Source: JAADCS01 sp964473735 (GTDB lineage Bacteria; Hydrothermota; Hydrothermia; LBFQ01). From it: DNA of 13,199 nucleotides. The first letter of the stretch is position 1; every line of letters begins with the position of its first letter. Both the position numbers and the translations under genes were made by a program. Where the stretch lies: positions 1 through 13,199 of the forward strand of contig CAYYQD010000046.1 in the NCBI GenBank assembly GCA_964473735.1. The letters are read 5' to 3'. This document shows, piece after piece, positions 1 through 5,727 of this stretch. A model generated the notes under the pieces. It saw only the letters and a list, made by a program, of their open reading frames with translations. It made no database searches and had not been told where the DNA came from.

Positions 1-2
1 TG

Positions 3-632
3 CCTCTCCTCGTCGGCCTTTTGGAGGTTCCGGATAGCGTGCTGTGGAGATTTCTGGCCGGAGAGCGTGAGTTCGTAGATTCTCTCCTGGAAACCTCCGA
101 AGGGCTTCGGGGTATGGGAGGTAGGGCGAACGCCCGTCTCATGAAAGCGATAGCCATCTTCAGGATGTTCTCCATCGGCCCCTACACCCGTTGGTACTAC
201 AGGAACAATTCCCTACGGGGAAGGCAGTACTATCTTCCCCACCTTCTAAAACACTTAGGTAAGCCCATGGGGTACGACTGCGACGAAGTGTCGCAGGTAC
301 TTTTGAGGGCCTTTCGGGACAACGGCTACAGGGCTTTCCTATACGTACCCTTTGCGGCACACATGACCGTTGCGGTGAAGATAGACGGTGTGTGGGTGGA
401 GTTTGATGGCACGTACATAAACTATCCCTCCGTTCGGCCGGTTCTAAAACCTATCTATTTCGTGGTTTTGGGGGATAGCGTGGGCTATTACGACAGAGAG
501 ACCTTCAAGGGTCAGAGGAGGGTTGATCCGAGGTACGTATCTGAAGTGATACCACTGCTGTACCGCCGTGCCACTGCCCCTTTAAGGGGGTTCAGGGAAT
601 ACGTGGAGGATTATTTCAGAATGTTAAGGTAG
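3..632 (+). CDS. Transglutaminase-like cysteine protease-fold protein, 5'-partial
   Basis: The reading frame is open to the left window edge, so the gene most likely starts outside the window. TTG at 21 and GTG at 39 are possible internal starts, but neither has a convincing ribosome binding site. Counting from the TTG (203 residues), I see a transglutaminase-like core: Cys87 in the stretch GYDCDEV, His114 in AAHMTVAV, and Asp129 in VWVEFDGTY. This is the usual Cys-His-Asp order and spacing of that fold. Proteins of this family are proteases, peptide-modifying enzymes or inactive scaffolds. The substrate cannot be told here. No signal peptide or membrane segment is visible in the part present. 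It is convergent with the broken acetyltransferase gene downstream, with 69 nt between. The fold is fairly secure; the function is unknown. Confidence 0.7.
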   Translation, partial: PLLVGLLEVPDSVLWRFLAGEREFVDSLLETSEGLRGMGGRANARLMKAIAIFRMFSIGPYTRWYYRNNSLRGRQYYLPHLLKHLGKPMGYDCDEVSQVLLRAFRDNGYRAFLYVPFAAHMTVAVKIDGVWVEFDGTYINYPSVRPVLKPIYFVVLGDSVGYYDRETFKGQRRVDPRYVSEVIPLLYRRATAPLRGFREYVEDYFRMLR

Positions 633-701
633 AGCGCATCCGTTCTGGCTAAAGCACCTTCTACCCTTTGCGCTGCCGGACCTACGCTGGTATCACCCTT
701 C

Positions 702-1145
702 CTATCCCTTCAGCTTCAACCTCAGAGCCTCGTTAAAGAGACGCAGGAGGTCCATGAACTCCAGCTCCTCCGGTGAAGACTCCTCCCTCTTCCATCGGAA
801 GATCTCAAACCTCTCACCTAAGAGGGCTACAGGGCGGGTTCTGGATCCGCGGCGGGTGGGGATAAGGTCCTTAACCAGCTCCAGCATGTTTATACGGTCG
901 TAGCCCAGACTCTTCCAGAGCCTTATCGCCGCCCTGTTCTGCGGCAGGACGTACAGGTAGAGCGAGATTTCGTGCTTCATACCTCCCTTTCCGCGGCCTC
1001 CACGAGCGCCCGACCTATCCCACTGCGACGGTACTCCGGTCTAACGTAAATCTCCTCCACCCAGAAGGAGCTCTCCCGGGAGGATACCCTGATAGAAACC
1101 CACCGCCTCCTCTTCCTCTATGGCCGGAAATATAACGTCTCCCAT
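702..1145 (-). pseudogene. GNAT-family N-acetyltransferase, frame-disrupted
   Basis: A GNAT acetyltransferase core can be read only by switching frame. From ATG 1145 one frame gives MGDVIFPAIEEEEAVGF and on through YQGILPGE, which fits the early beta strands. Near 1070 the match moves to a second frame: WVEEIYVRPEYRRSGIGRAL, which contains the acetyl-CoA-binding R-x-x-G-x-G/A loop (RRSGIG). That frame ends at TGA 979-977. The match then returns to the first frame from ATG 980: LYVLPQNRAAIRLWKSLGYD, the classic C-terminal motif, followed by about 58 residues of extension to the stop at 702. Only about 60 nt lie between ATG 1145 and the end of the preceding gene, too little for the usual N-terminal helices. 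A short frame from ATG 1192 may be a further remnant. It could be a decayed gene or assembly error. Two shifts in about 100 nt, in an otherwise clean window, favour decay. The 92-aa piece 702-980 could be called alone as an acetyltransferase fragment. Confidence 0.75.
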
Positions 1146-1204
1146 TCAACCGGGGGCCTCCGCGTCCGTTCTACAGAATGAGCGGTTAGCATAGGCACGG
1201 AGAT

Positions 1205-1936
1205 TTAATGTCCGGATAGGGCGGCCCTCAAACGGGAGACGTTCCTCTTGAGGAACTCCGTGTATCTCTCCCCGTACTTCGGATGGATGTTCAGGACCAC
1301 AATCTTTATTCCCTTTGGGGTCCGGGGAAGTACGTCGGCCGTGTCCCTTACCACTACCCCTACCTCTCTGGCATCTCGCAGGAACTTCTCAACCTCCGCG
1401 GGGGACGGCTCACGGAACTCCTCACTCTGAAGGACGCACGGGACCTCTAATCCGAGGCTACTCAAGAACCTGCTTACGGCAAAGGAGGAGGCGCATACCC
1501 TCCCCTTTAAGTCGGACGAAAAGAGAGAATCAACCCTATCCTTGAACCTGCCGAGGGCGGTGGTGTCGTACTTACCGGATTGACACCTCTCAAGGGCCGC
1601 GCTCAAGCTATCGGCTACGGTCTCCACCCCTTCCCTGTAGAGCCAGAAGTGAGGATCCGGCAGGGAGATCACCGTTCCGTTCCATCCCCGCGCCCACTCG
1701 TCCAGCCCCTTTACCCTCACGAAGGCGCAGGAGGATGTGGCCATGGCCTGATCTCGGGGAGTGGGCTCGTAGAAGTGCATGTGGCCCCCGCCTCTGACTA
1801 CGACGTAGTAGGAACAGGAGTCGCACAGGTCAAGGGCAACGGAGTACGTGGGGACGTTAGAGAGAACGACCATCGCCTTCTCCCCGCTTCCACATCCCAC
1901 CGCGAACAGTAGGGTGGCGAGGAGAAGCCGTCTCAT
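1205..1936 (-). CDS. ZnuA-like (cluster 9) substrate-binding lipoprotein, divergent
   Basis: 243 residues. The N-terminus MRRLLLATLLFAVGC is a lipoprotein signal with Cys15 as likely lipidation site; the -3 residue is Ala rather than Leu. Family signatures of Zn/Mn ABC-transporter binding proteins follow: H54 in HMHFYEPTPRD and D94-P95-H96 in SLPDPHFWLY. These are the first two metal ligands of ZnuA/PsaA. The third ligand position (His or Glu in the family, around VCASSFAVSRF, residues 147-157) holds Ala/Ser, and no clear C-terminal Asp ligand stands out. The protein is shorter than typical members (about 280-300). It has six Cys after Cys15, including CDSC at 38-41 near the first ligand. It starts inside the upstream sufU stop (ATGA overlap), so it is translated from the rpsT-sufU message. 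No ABC permease or ATPase gene is adjacent. The family is likely; metal binding is uncertain. Confidence 0.75.
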   Translation of the reverse strand: MRRLLLATLLFAVGCGSGEKAMVVLSNVPTYSVALDLCDSCSYYVVVRGGGHMHFYEPTPRDQAMATSSCAFVRVKGLDEWARGWNGTVISLPDPHFWLYREGVETVADSLSAALERCQSGKYDTTALGRFKDRVDSLFSSDLKGRVCASSFAVSRFLSSLGLEVPCVLQSEEFREPSPAEVEKFLRDAREVGVVVRDTADVLPRTPKGIKIVVLNIHPKYGERYTEFLKRNVSRLRAALSGH

Positions 1937-2298
1937 GATAGGCCTCTAACGGCAGCCTTGAGGGTGTCCAACCCCAAGGTGGCACACTTGAACCTCCCCC
2001 TCATTATATCCGGCCCTACCCTCTCCTCAAGGAAGGTGTAGTCAAGGGATAGGATCTCCTCCGGGGTCTTTCCATCGGCCGCCTCGCACACTATGGAGGC
2101 ACAGGCCTGACTTACCGTGCAACCTTCCCCCGTAAAGGACACCCGGAGCCTTCCGTCCTTCTCCCGTTTCAGGTATATGACGACCACGTCCCCACACCCG
2201 GGGTTACCACCCTTCAAAACGACGTCCGCCCCCTCCATCTCCCCCCGCTTCCGCGGACGCCGGTAATGGTCCAGGATGTAGTCCAGAAACTCCTGCAT
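1933..2298 (-). CDS. sufU: SufU/IscU-type iron-sulfur cluster assembly scaffold
   Basis: 121 residues matching the NifU N-terminal domain family, the scaffold on which Fe-S clusters are built from cysteine-desulfurase sulfur before transfer to apoproteins in the cytoplasm. The ligands are visible: Cys35 and Asp37 in NPGCGD, Cys60 in GEGCTVSQA, and Cys105 in RFKCATLG. The last motif, Cys-Ala-Thr without the His of IscU, is SufU-like. It is shorter than Bacillus-type SufU (about 145), so the insertion typical of that group seems absent. Cys66 and Cys71 are extra. The start ATG overlaps the rpsT stop by one base (TGATG) and the stop overlaps the lipoprotein start (ATGA), giving a tightly coupled three-gene operon. 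No desulfurase (sufS/iscS) lies within the window. Confidence 0.9.
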   Translation of the reverse strand: MQEFLDYILDHYRRPRKRGEMEGADVVLKGGNPGCGDVVVIYLKREKDGRLRVSFTGEGCTVSQACASIVCEAADGKTPEEILSLDYTFLEERVGPDIMRGRFKCATLGLDTLKAAVRGLS

Positions 2299-2564
2299 CA
2301 GCCCTGCGTACGGGCGAACTCCTTGAAGTAACGGGTGAATTTGGACTTCAGGCGGTCGGCCTTGTTAGGATGGAATATCCTCCTCCGGGCCATCTTATCA
2401 AGGGTAGAGTACAGCTCACGGAGGAGCTCCTCCTTCTCCTCAACCGTCGTAGCCTTCCTGAACCTCTTACGGAGAGTACGGTAAAGGTTCTTCCAGCGGA
2501 GGTTCCTTAAACGCCTGCGCTCCTGCCTTCTCTGGGTCCTCAACACGGAAAGCTTCTTCGCCAT
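2298..2564 (-). CDS. rpsT: 30S ribosomal protein S20
   Basis: 88 residues, the normal length for bS20, a bacteria-specific small-subunit protein that binds 16S rRNA. It shows the very basic helical N-terminus (MAKKLSVLRTQRRQERRRLR) and the family C-terminal pattern IFHPNKADRLKSKF. The ATG at 2564 lies only 8 nt after a TATAAT box, with no Shine-Dalgarno, so translation is probably leaderless. It is the first gene of rpsT-sufU-lipoprotein. Its presence marks the genome as bacterial despite archaeal-type enzymes nearby. Confidence 0.96.
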   Translation of the reverse strand: MAKKLSVLRTQRRQERRRLRNLRWKNLYRTLRKRFRKATTVEEKEELLRELYSTLDKMARRRIFHPNKADRLKSKFTRYFKEFARTQG

Positions 2565-2578
2565 AGGCGGGTATTATA
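2565..2578 (-). promoter_or_regulatory. rpsT promoter -10 box, leaderless arrangement
   Basis: On the minus strand TATAAT (2578-2573) is a perfect consensus. Eight bases follow and then the rpsT ATG at 2564. With transcription starting 6-8 nt after the -10, the mRNA would begin at or next to the start codon. The -35 region is weak: TTTAAA, at a 19-nt spacing, lies inside the palindrome at 2595-2606. Confidence 0.7.
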
Positions 2579-2594
2579 CTGTCGTCGTACCGTG

Positions 2595-2606
2595 GGGTTT
2601 AAACCC
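2595..2606. repeat. Perfect 12-bp palindrome GGGTTTAAACCC
   Basis: This exact palindrome lies between the winged-helix gene stop codon (TTA on the plus strand, 2599-2601, is part of it) and the rpsT -10 box, where the -35 element would sit. It could be an operator for rpsT, part of a -35 element, or chance. There is no T-run, so it is not a terminator. Confidence 0.4.
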
Positions 2607-2907
2607 GGGAGACGAGCTCCCTCAGGGCGGCTACGTATCTCTCAAAGGCCCTGCGTCCTTCGGGTGTCAATCGGCATACGGTTACGGGTCTCTTACCCAA
2701 GAACTTCTTTTCCACCTCAACGTATCCACCGTTGGCCAGCCTGTAGATGTGCGAGGAGAGATTCCCGCGCGTCAGCCCAGTTATACGGTGAAGGAAGGTA
2801 AAGTCAGCCTCCTCAAGGTCGTAGAGGGCGGCCATTATGGAGAGGCGTGCCGGCTCGTTTATGGTTCTGTCTAAATTGGCAAGGTTCCTATAGAGATCGT
2901 CCTTCAC
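2599..2907 (-). CDS. Winged-helix DNA-binding transcriptional regulator (HTH_27/MarR-ArsR-like)
   Basis: 102 residues. The layout is that of small dimeric winged-helix repressors: helix with NEPARLSIMAAL (18-28), recognition region FLHRITGLTRGNLSSHIYRL (38-57), wing GYVEVEKKFLGKRPVTVCRL (61-80), then LTPEGRRAFERYVAALREL (80-98) as the dimer helix. The start is GTG 2907, chosen because a good AGGAGG lies at 2922-2917 with 9-nt spacing. It overlaps the end of the upstream membrane-protein gene by 20 nt, so the two are co-translated. Pairs of a small membrane protein and this regulator type occur in many bacteria. Autoregulation through the palindrome at 3516-3542 is likely but inferred. The effector is unknown. 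Confidence 0.85.
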   Translation of the reverse strand: MKDDLYRNLANLDRTINEPARLSIMAALYDLEEADFTFLHRITGLTRGNLSSHIYRLANGGYVEVEKKFLGKRPVTVCRLTPEGRRAFERYVAALRELVSRV

Positions 2908-3490
2908 CCTTCAGAACCTCCTTCCTGAACCTCAGGAACTGCGCCGTACCTAAGAGCGTTTCCAACACGCCCAGAGCCACGAGGATGGAGTAGGTTGCCC
3001 TCTCCCCCTCAACACCGACTACCTGAAGTAGGACCCCCAAAAGGACGGAGATAAGGGCGAGTAGGTAGAAACGGCGCGTCCCGTAGCTAAGAGCTATTGA
3101 CAGAAGGATGCATCCTCCTATCGCCCCGGATATAACGGGAAGGTAATGGGGAAATAGAAAGGCCCCTCCAAGGAGTACGAAGACGGATACGTAGGCCCAG
3201 ACCATCCCTCTCATCTTCCGCCCTTTAACTACGGCGTATCCTGTATAGGGCCAGATCCACCTTCTCTTCGCCCATATTACCGCCTTTCTTACGGCGAAGG
3301 CTATAGCCACTATTACGACCACCATAAGGGCGTAGGTCCAGGGGGGAACCTTACCTTCCAACAGGTGCCCCAGGAGACCTATCCCCCCTATGAGTAGAAT
3401 ACCGAGACCGGCCACGGTCTCCACTATCCCGTCCTCCCACCAGGACTCCACGGCCCTTTTCCGTATGCGGTTGATACGTTCTCTGTTCAT
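2888..3490 (-). CDS. Six-TM membrane protein partnered with winged-helix regulator, function unknown
   Basis: 200 residues from ATG 3490. This start is preferred over an upstream one at 3583 because AGGAGG lies 6 nt before it (3502-3497) and because the longer N-terminus would be encoded across the -10 box and operator. A cytoplasmic basic N-terminus with ESWWEDG leads into about six hydrophobic helices (roughly 22-44, 50-72, 94-114, 117-137, 140-159, 166-185). Between helices 2 and 3 is a basic loop with KRRWIWPYTGYAVVKG. It resembles the 'TYPRTGY' type loop of uncharacterised membrane proteins that sit beside small regulators. No catalytic motif is seen. It is the first gene of a two-gene operon with the regulator. 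The membrane topology is certain; the function is not known. Confidence 0.8.
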   Translation of the reverse strand: MNRERINRIRKRAVESWWEDGIVETVAGLGILLIGGIGLLGHLLEGKVPPWTYALMVVVIVAIAFAVRKAVIWAKRRWIWPYTGYAVVKGRKMRGMVWAYVSVFVLLGGAFLFPHYLPVISGAIGGCILLSIALSYGTRRFYLLALISVLLGVLLQVVGVEGERATYSILVALGVLETLLGTAQFLRFRKEVLKGEGRSL

Positions 3491-3496
3491 GCTCTT

Positions 3497-3502
3497 CCTC
3501 CT
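3497..3502 (-). promoter_or_regulatory. Strong Shine-Dalgarno AGGAGG of the membrane protein gene
   Basis: AGGAGG on the minus strand with 6 nt to ATG 3490. It fixes the start of the membrane protein and shows that this host uses normal Shine-Dalgarno initiation here, unlike the leaderless-type starts elsewhere in the window. Confidence 0.75.
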
Positions 3503-3515
3503 TTGTTTGTTGTGT

Positions 3516-3542
3516 AGATAAGTCTGTATTATAGACTTGTCT
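3516..3542 (-). promoter_or_regulatory. Promoter with palindromic operator over the -10 box
   Basis: An inverted repeat with half-sites AGATAAGTCT (3516-3525) and AGACTTGTCT (3533-3542) matches at 9 of 10 positions with a 7-nt spacer. The TATAAT of the minus-strand promoter (3533-3528) sits between and partly in the half-sites. A dimeric repressor bound here would block RNA polymerase. Predicted transcription start is near 3520, giving a leader of about 30 nt that carries the Shine-Dalgarno. The obvious candidate ligand is the winged-helix protein encoded by this operon. Confidence 0.65.
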
Positions 3543-3593
3543 GTAGTAGCGGTGCAAAGGTGTGCTGCGAACGATTTTCCCATGGGGACGTGA

Positions 3594-3608
3594 TGCCGTT
3601 ATGCGGCA
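3594..3608. repeat. Short inverted repeat upstream of nuoN
   Basis: TGCCG, 5-nt loop, CGGCA, lying 22 nt upstream of the nuoN -10 box and reaching its expected -35 region, in the 153-nt divergent intergenic stretch. It could be a regulator site or chance; the stem is only 5 bp. Confidence 0.3.
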
Positions 3609-3629
3609 CCGTGCGTGATATTACCACAG

Positions 3630-3643
3630 TATAATGCCCACCT
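3630..3643 (+). promoter_or_regulatory. nuoN promoter -10 box, leaderless arrangement
   Basis: TATAAT at 3630-3635 followed by 8 nt and ATG 3644. No Shine-Dalgarno. No good -35 hexamer is seen at 16-18 nt spacing. Confidence 0.7.
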
Positions 3644-5047
3644 ATGGAGCTGGTAAAGGGTCTCTCTCTTATCGCCCCGGAACTGACGGTTTCGGCTGGG
3701 ATAATCGTGGTGCTTTTATTGGACGTGGTAATAAGGAAAGAAAGGTGGATAGTAGGGTTACTCTCCCTGTTCTTTTTGCTCGGTGCGGGAGTACTGACAT
3801 ACCTTAACCTCAAGGTCTCCGGTGAGGCCTTCGGGATGCTCCTGGTATCCCCGGTATCCCGGGCCTTTGACCTGGTCATACTCTTGGGTGCTGCTATGAC
3901 CACGCTCATAGCGTGGGAGAAGAAGGGGGAACACCATTTTCTGGTACTCTCAGCCGTTTTAGGCGCCATGGTGCTCGTGAAGTCCATACACTTCGTATCC
4001 TTCCTCTTGGCCTTAGAGCTCTTCTCCTTCGCCATAATCGGCCAGATAGCCCTAACCAGGGATACCTTAGGCGTTGAGGCTGCCATGAAGTTCTTCATCC
4101 TCTCCGTTCTGGCCTCCACCTTCATCGTCATGGGAGCGGCCCTGCTTTATTCCATATACGGTTCCTTCTACTTTCCCGTGGCCTACCTGAGCGACGTATT
4201 TGAGCTCAAGTCCCTTAGCCACTCCCTTCTGTTCCTCTTCGCCTTCGTGCTCATCATAGCGGGTATGGGGTTCAAGCTCTCCGCCGTTCCCTTCCACTTC
4301 TGGACCCCCGAGGTCTTCCGGGGTGCCCACTCCTCCGTCGCGGGCTTTATTGCGACCGTATCCAAAGCCTCGGCTTTCGGCTTCTTGGTGAATCTCCTCT
4401 TTATAGCCTTCGGGAGGCAGATAGCCCTCTGGGGGGACCTCCTCCTCTGGTTGGGGGCCATAACCATGATAGTGGGAAATCTGGCCGCCTTAGGGGAGAG
4501 GGATATAAAGCGCATGTTGGGGTACTCCACGATAGCCCATGCGGGATACGTCCTCCTGGCCTTCGGCGTGGGCACAAACGAGAGCGTGGGAGCGGCCATC
4601 TTCTACCTAATCATCTACACCTTTATGACCTTAGGGGCCTTCGCCGTGGTGCATTCCGTGGGTGAGGGACGAAGCGACCTCAACTACTACAGGGGTCTCC
4701 TGCGTACGAACCCGCTGCAGACGGCCCTCTTAGTCGTATTTCTGGTGTCCTTAGCCGGTATCCCTCCGACGGCCGGTTTTGCCGGTAAGTTCTATCTCTT
4801 TTCCTCCGTCCTCAACGCCGGAGAGGTGGGGTTCGTGGTATGGGCCCTGATAAACGGCGTTATATCCGCCTTCTACTATATGAGGCCCGTCTTCTACGCC
4901 TTGGGCTTTGAGCCCGAGCACGTATTTGAGGCCAAGCTCCGCCCCGCCCTGTTCTTAGTGATGCTGGTGGGCCTCGCGGGGGTTCTGTACTTCGGTCTCG
5001 CTCCGAGCGGTCTCCTTGACTTCACCCGTTCGGTGGTGTCTCCCTGA
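3644..5047 (+). CDS. nuoN: NADH-quinone oxidoreductase subunit N (complex I antiporter-like subunit)
   Basis: 467 residues, a typical NuoN length, hydrophobic throughout with about 14 TM helices. Complex I couples quinone reduction to H+ or Na+ export; NuoN is one of three antiporter-like channel subunits in the membrane arm. The key charged residues of the channel are present: Glu125 in LLALELFSF, Lys149 in EAAMKFF, Lys211 in MGFKLSAVPFHFWTP, Lys241 in ATVSKASAF, and Lys382 in AGFAGKFYLF. The family signature FHFWTPEVFRGAHSS is clear and favours NuoN over NuoL/M. It starts at ATG 3644 after its own -10 box. No other nuo genes flank it: upstream is the divergent regulator operon and downstream the GGGP-synthase-family gene, coupled through TGATG. 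An orphan nuoN, or one detached from the main nuo operon, is implied. Confidence 0.93.
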   Translation: MELVKGLSLIAPELTVSAGIIVVLLLDVVIRKERWIVGLLSLFFLLGAGVLTYLNLKVSGEAFGMLLVSPVSRAFDLVILLGAAMTTLIAWEKKGEHHFLVLSAVLGAMVLVKSIHFVSFLLALELFSFAIIGQIALTRDTLGVEAAMKFFILSVLASTFIVMGAALLYSIYGSFYFPVAYLSDVFELKSLSHSLLFLFAFVLIIAGMGFKLSAVPFHFWTPEVFRGAHSSVAGFIATVSKASAFGFLVNLLFIAFGRQIALWGDLLLWLGAITMIVGNLAALGERDIKRMLGYSTIAHAGYVLLAFGVGTNESVGAAIFYLIIYTFMTLGAFAVVHSVGEGRSDLNYYRGLLRTNPLQTALLVVFLVSLAGIPPTAGFAGKFYLFSSVLNAGEVGFVVWALINGVISAFYYMRPVFYALGFEPEHVFEAKLRPALFLVMLVGLAGVLYFGLAPSGLLDFTRSVVSP

Positions 5048-5727
5048 TGTGGCCTTTTAAGGAGAAGGGGGTCTGGCTTCTCTACGACCCCGACCGCCTG
5101 TCCCCGGAGGGGTTTCTGGAGAGGTTCAGGAGCCTTAAGGGTAGTTTGGGCGTTAGGGCCGTTCTGGTAGGTACGAGCTTCCTTGAGGGGGATATATGCG
5201 GGGCCGTACGGAGGCTCAAGGAGGGGCTGGACGTCCCCCTCATCCTCTTCCCCGGATCCCACTACCAGCTGTGCGCGGAGTACGATTACGTCCTCTTCCT
5301 CTCCCTCCTCTCGGGCCGGAATCCGGAGTACCTCATAGGGGAGCACGTGAAGGCCGCCCCTATGATCAAGCGCCTCGGATTGAAGGTTATACCGACGGCC
5401 TACCTCCTGATAGACGGCGGCACCTACACGGCCACGGAGTTCGTCAGCGATACCAAGCCCATTCCACGGGACAAAACGGAGATCATATTGGCGCACTCCC
5501 TCGCGGCTAAGTACCTCGGCTTTTCGGCCGTGTATCTGGAGGCCGGCTCCGGGGCGGTTCTGAGCGTTCCGCTGGAGGCCGTGGAGGTGGTGAAGAGGGA
5601 GACGGGACTCCCCCTCATAGTAGGAGGAGGCATAAGGACGTCGGATGAGGTAAGGACTTACCTGTCCGGGGGTGCCGACGTGGTCGTCATTGGCACGGCC
5701 GTTGAGGACGGGGACCTGACCGTCTGA
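5047..5727 (+). CDS. Geranylgeranylglyceryl/heptaprenylglyceryl phosphate synthase family protein (GGGPS/PcrB)
   Basis: 226 residues, TIM-barrel prenyltransferase. The family joins a polyprenyl diphosphate (geranylgeranyl in archaea, heptaprenyl in Bacillus PcrB) to sn-glycerol-1-phosphate, the first ether bond of archaeal-type lipids. Visible motifs: LLYDPD (Asp14, Mg binding) and GTSFLEGD near the N-terminus, LFPGSHYQL at 67-75, FLSLLSGRNPEYLIG at 84-98, PTAYLLIDGG at 116-125, YLEAGSGA at 163-170, GGGIRT at 193-198 and GTAVEDGD at 216-223, the phosphate-binding end of the barrel. The start is coupled to the nuoN stop (TGATG). Chain-length specificity cannot be read by eye. No glycerol-1-phosphate dehydrogenase or second ether synthase is in the window. 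Confidence 0.93.
   Translation: MWPFKEKGVWLLYDPDRLSPEGFLERFRSLKGSLGVRAVLVGTSFLEGDICGAVRRLKEGLDVPLILFPGSHYQLCAEYDYVLFLSLLSGRNPEYLIGEHVKAAPMIKRLGLKVIPTAYLLIDGGTYTATEFVSDTKPIPRDKTEIILAHSLAAKYLGFSAVYLEAGSGAVLSVPLEAVEVVKRETGLPLIVGGGIRTSDEVRTYLSGGADVVVIGTAVEDGDLTV

Noticed and set aside
3491..3583. N-terminal extension of the six-TM protein to a start at 3583
   Set aside because: It would encode residues across the -10 box and operator, lacks membrane-protein character, and ATG 3490 has a strong Shine-Dalgarno.
3529..4131. 200-codon minus-strand open frame opposite the start of nuoN
   Set aside because: It is antisense to a clear nuoN, rich in Ser/Thr/Lys/Pro with no recognisable motif, and covers the divergent promoter region.
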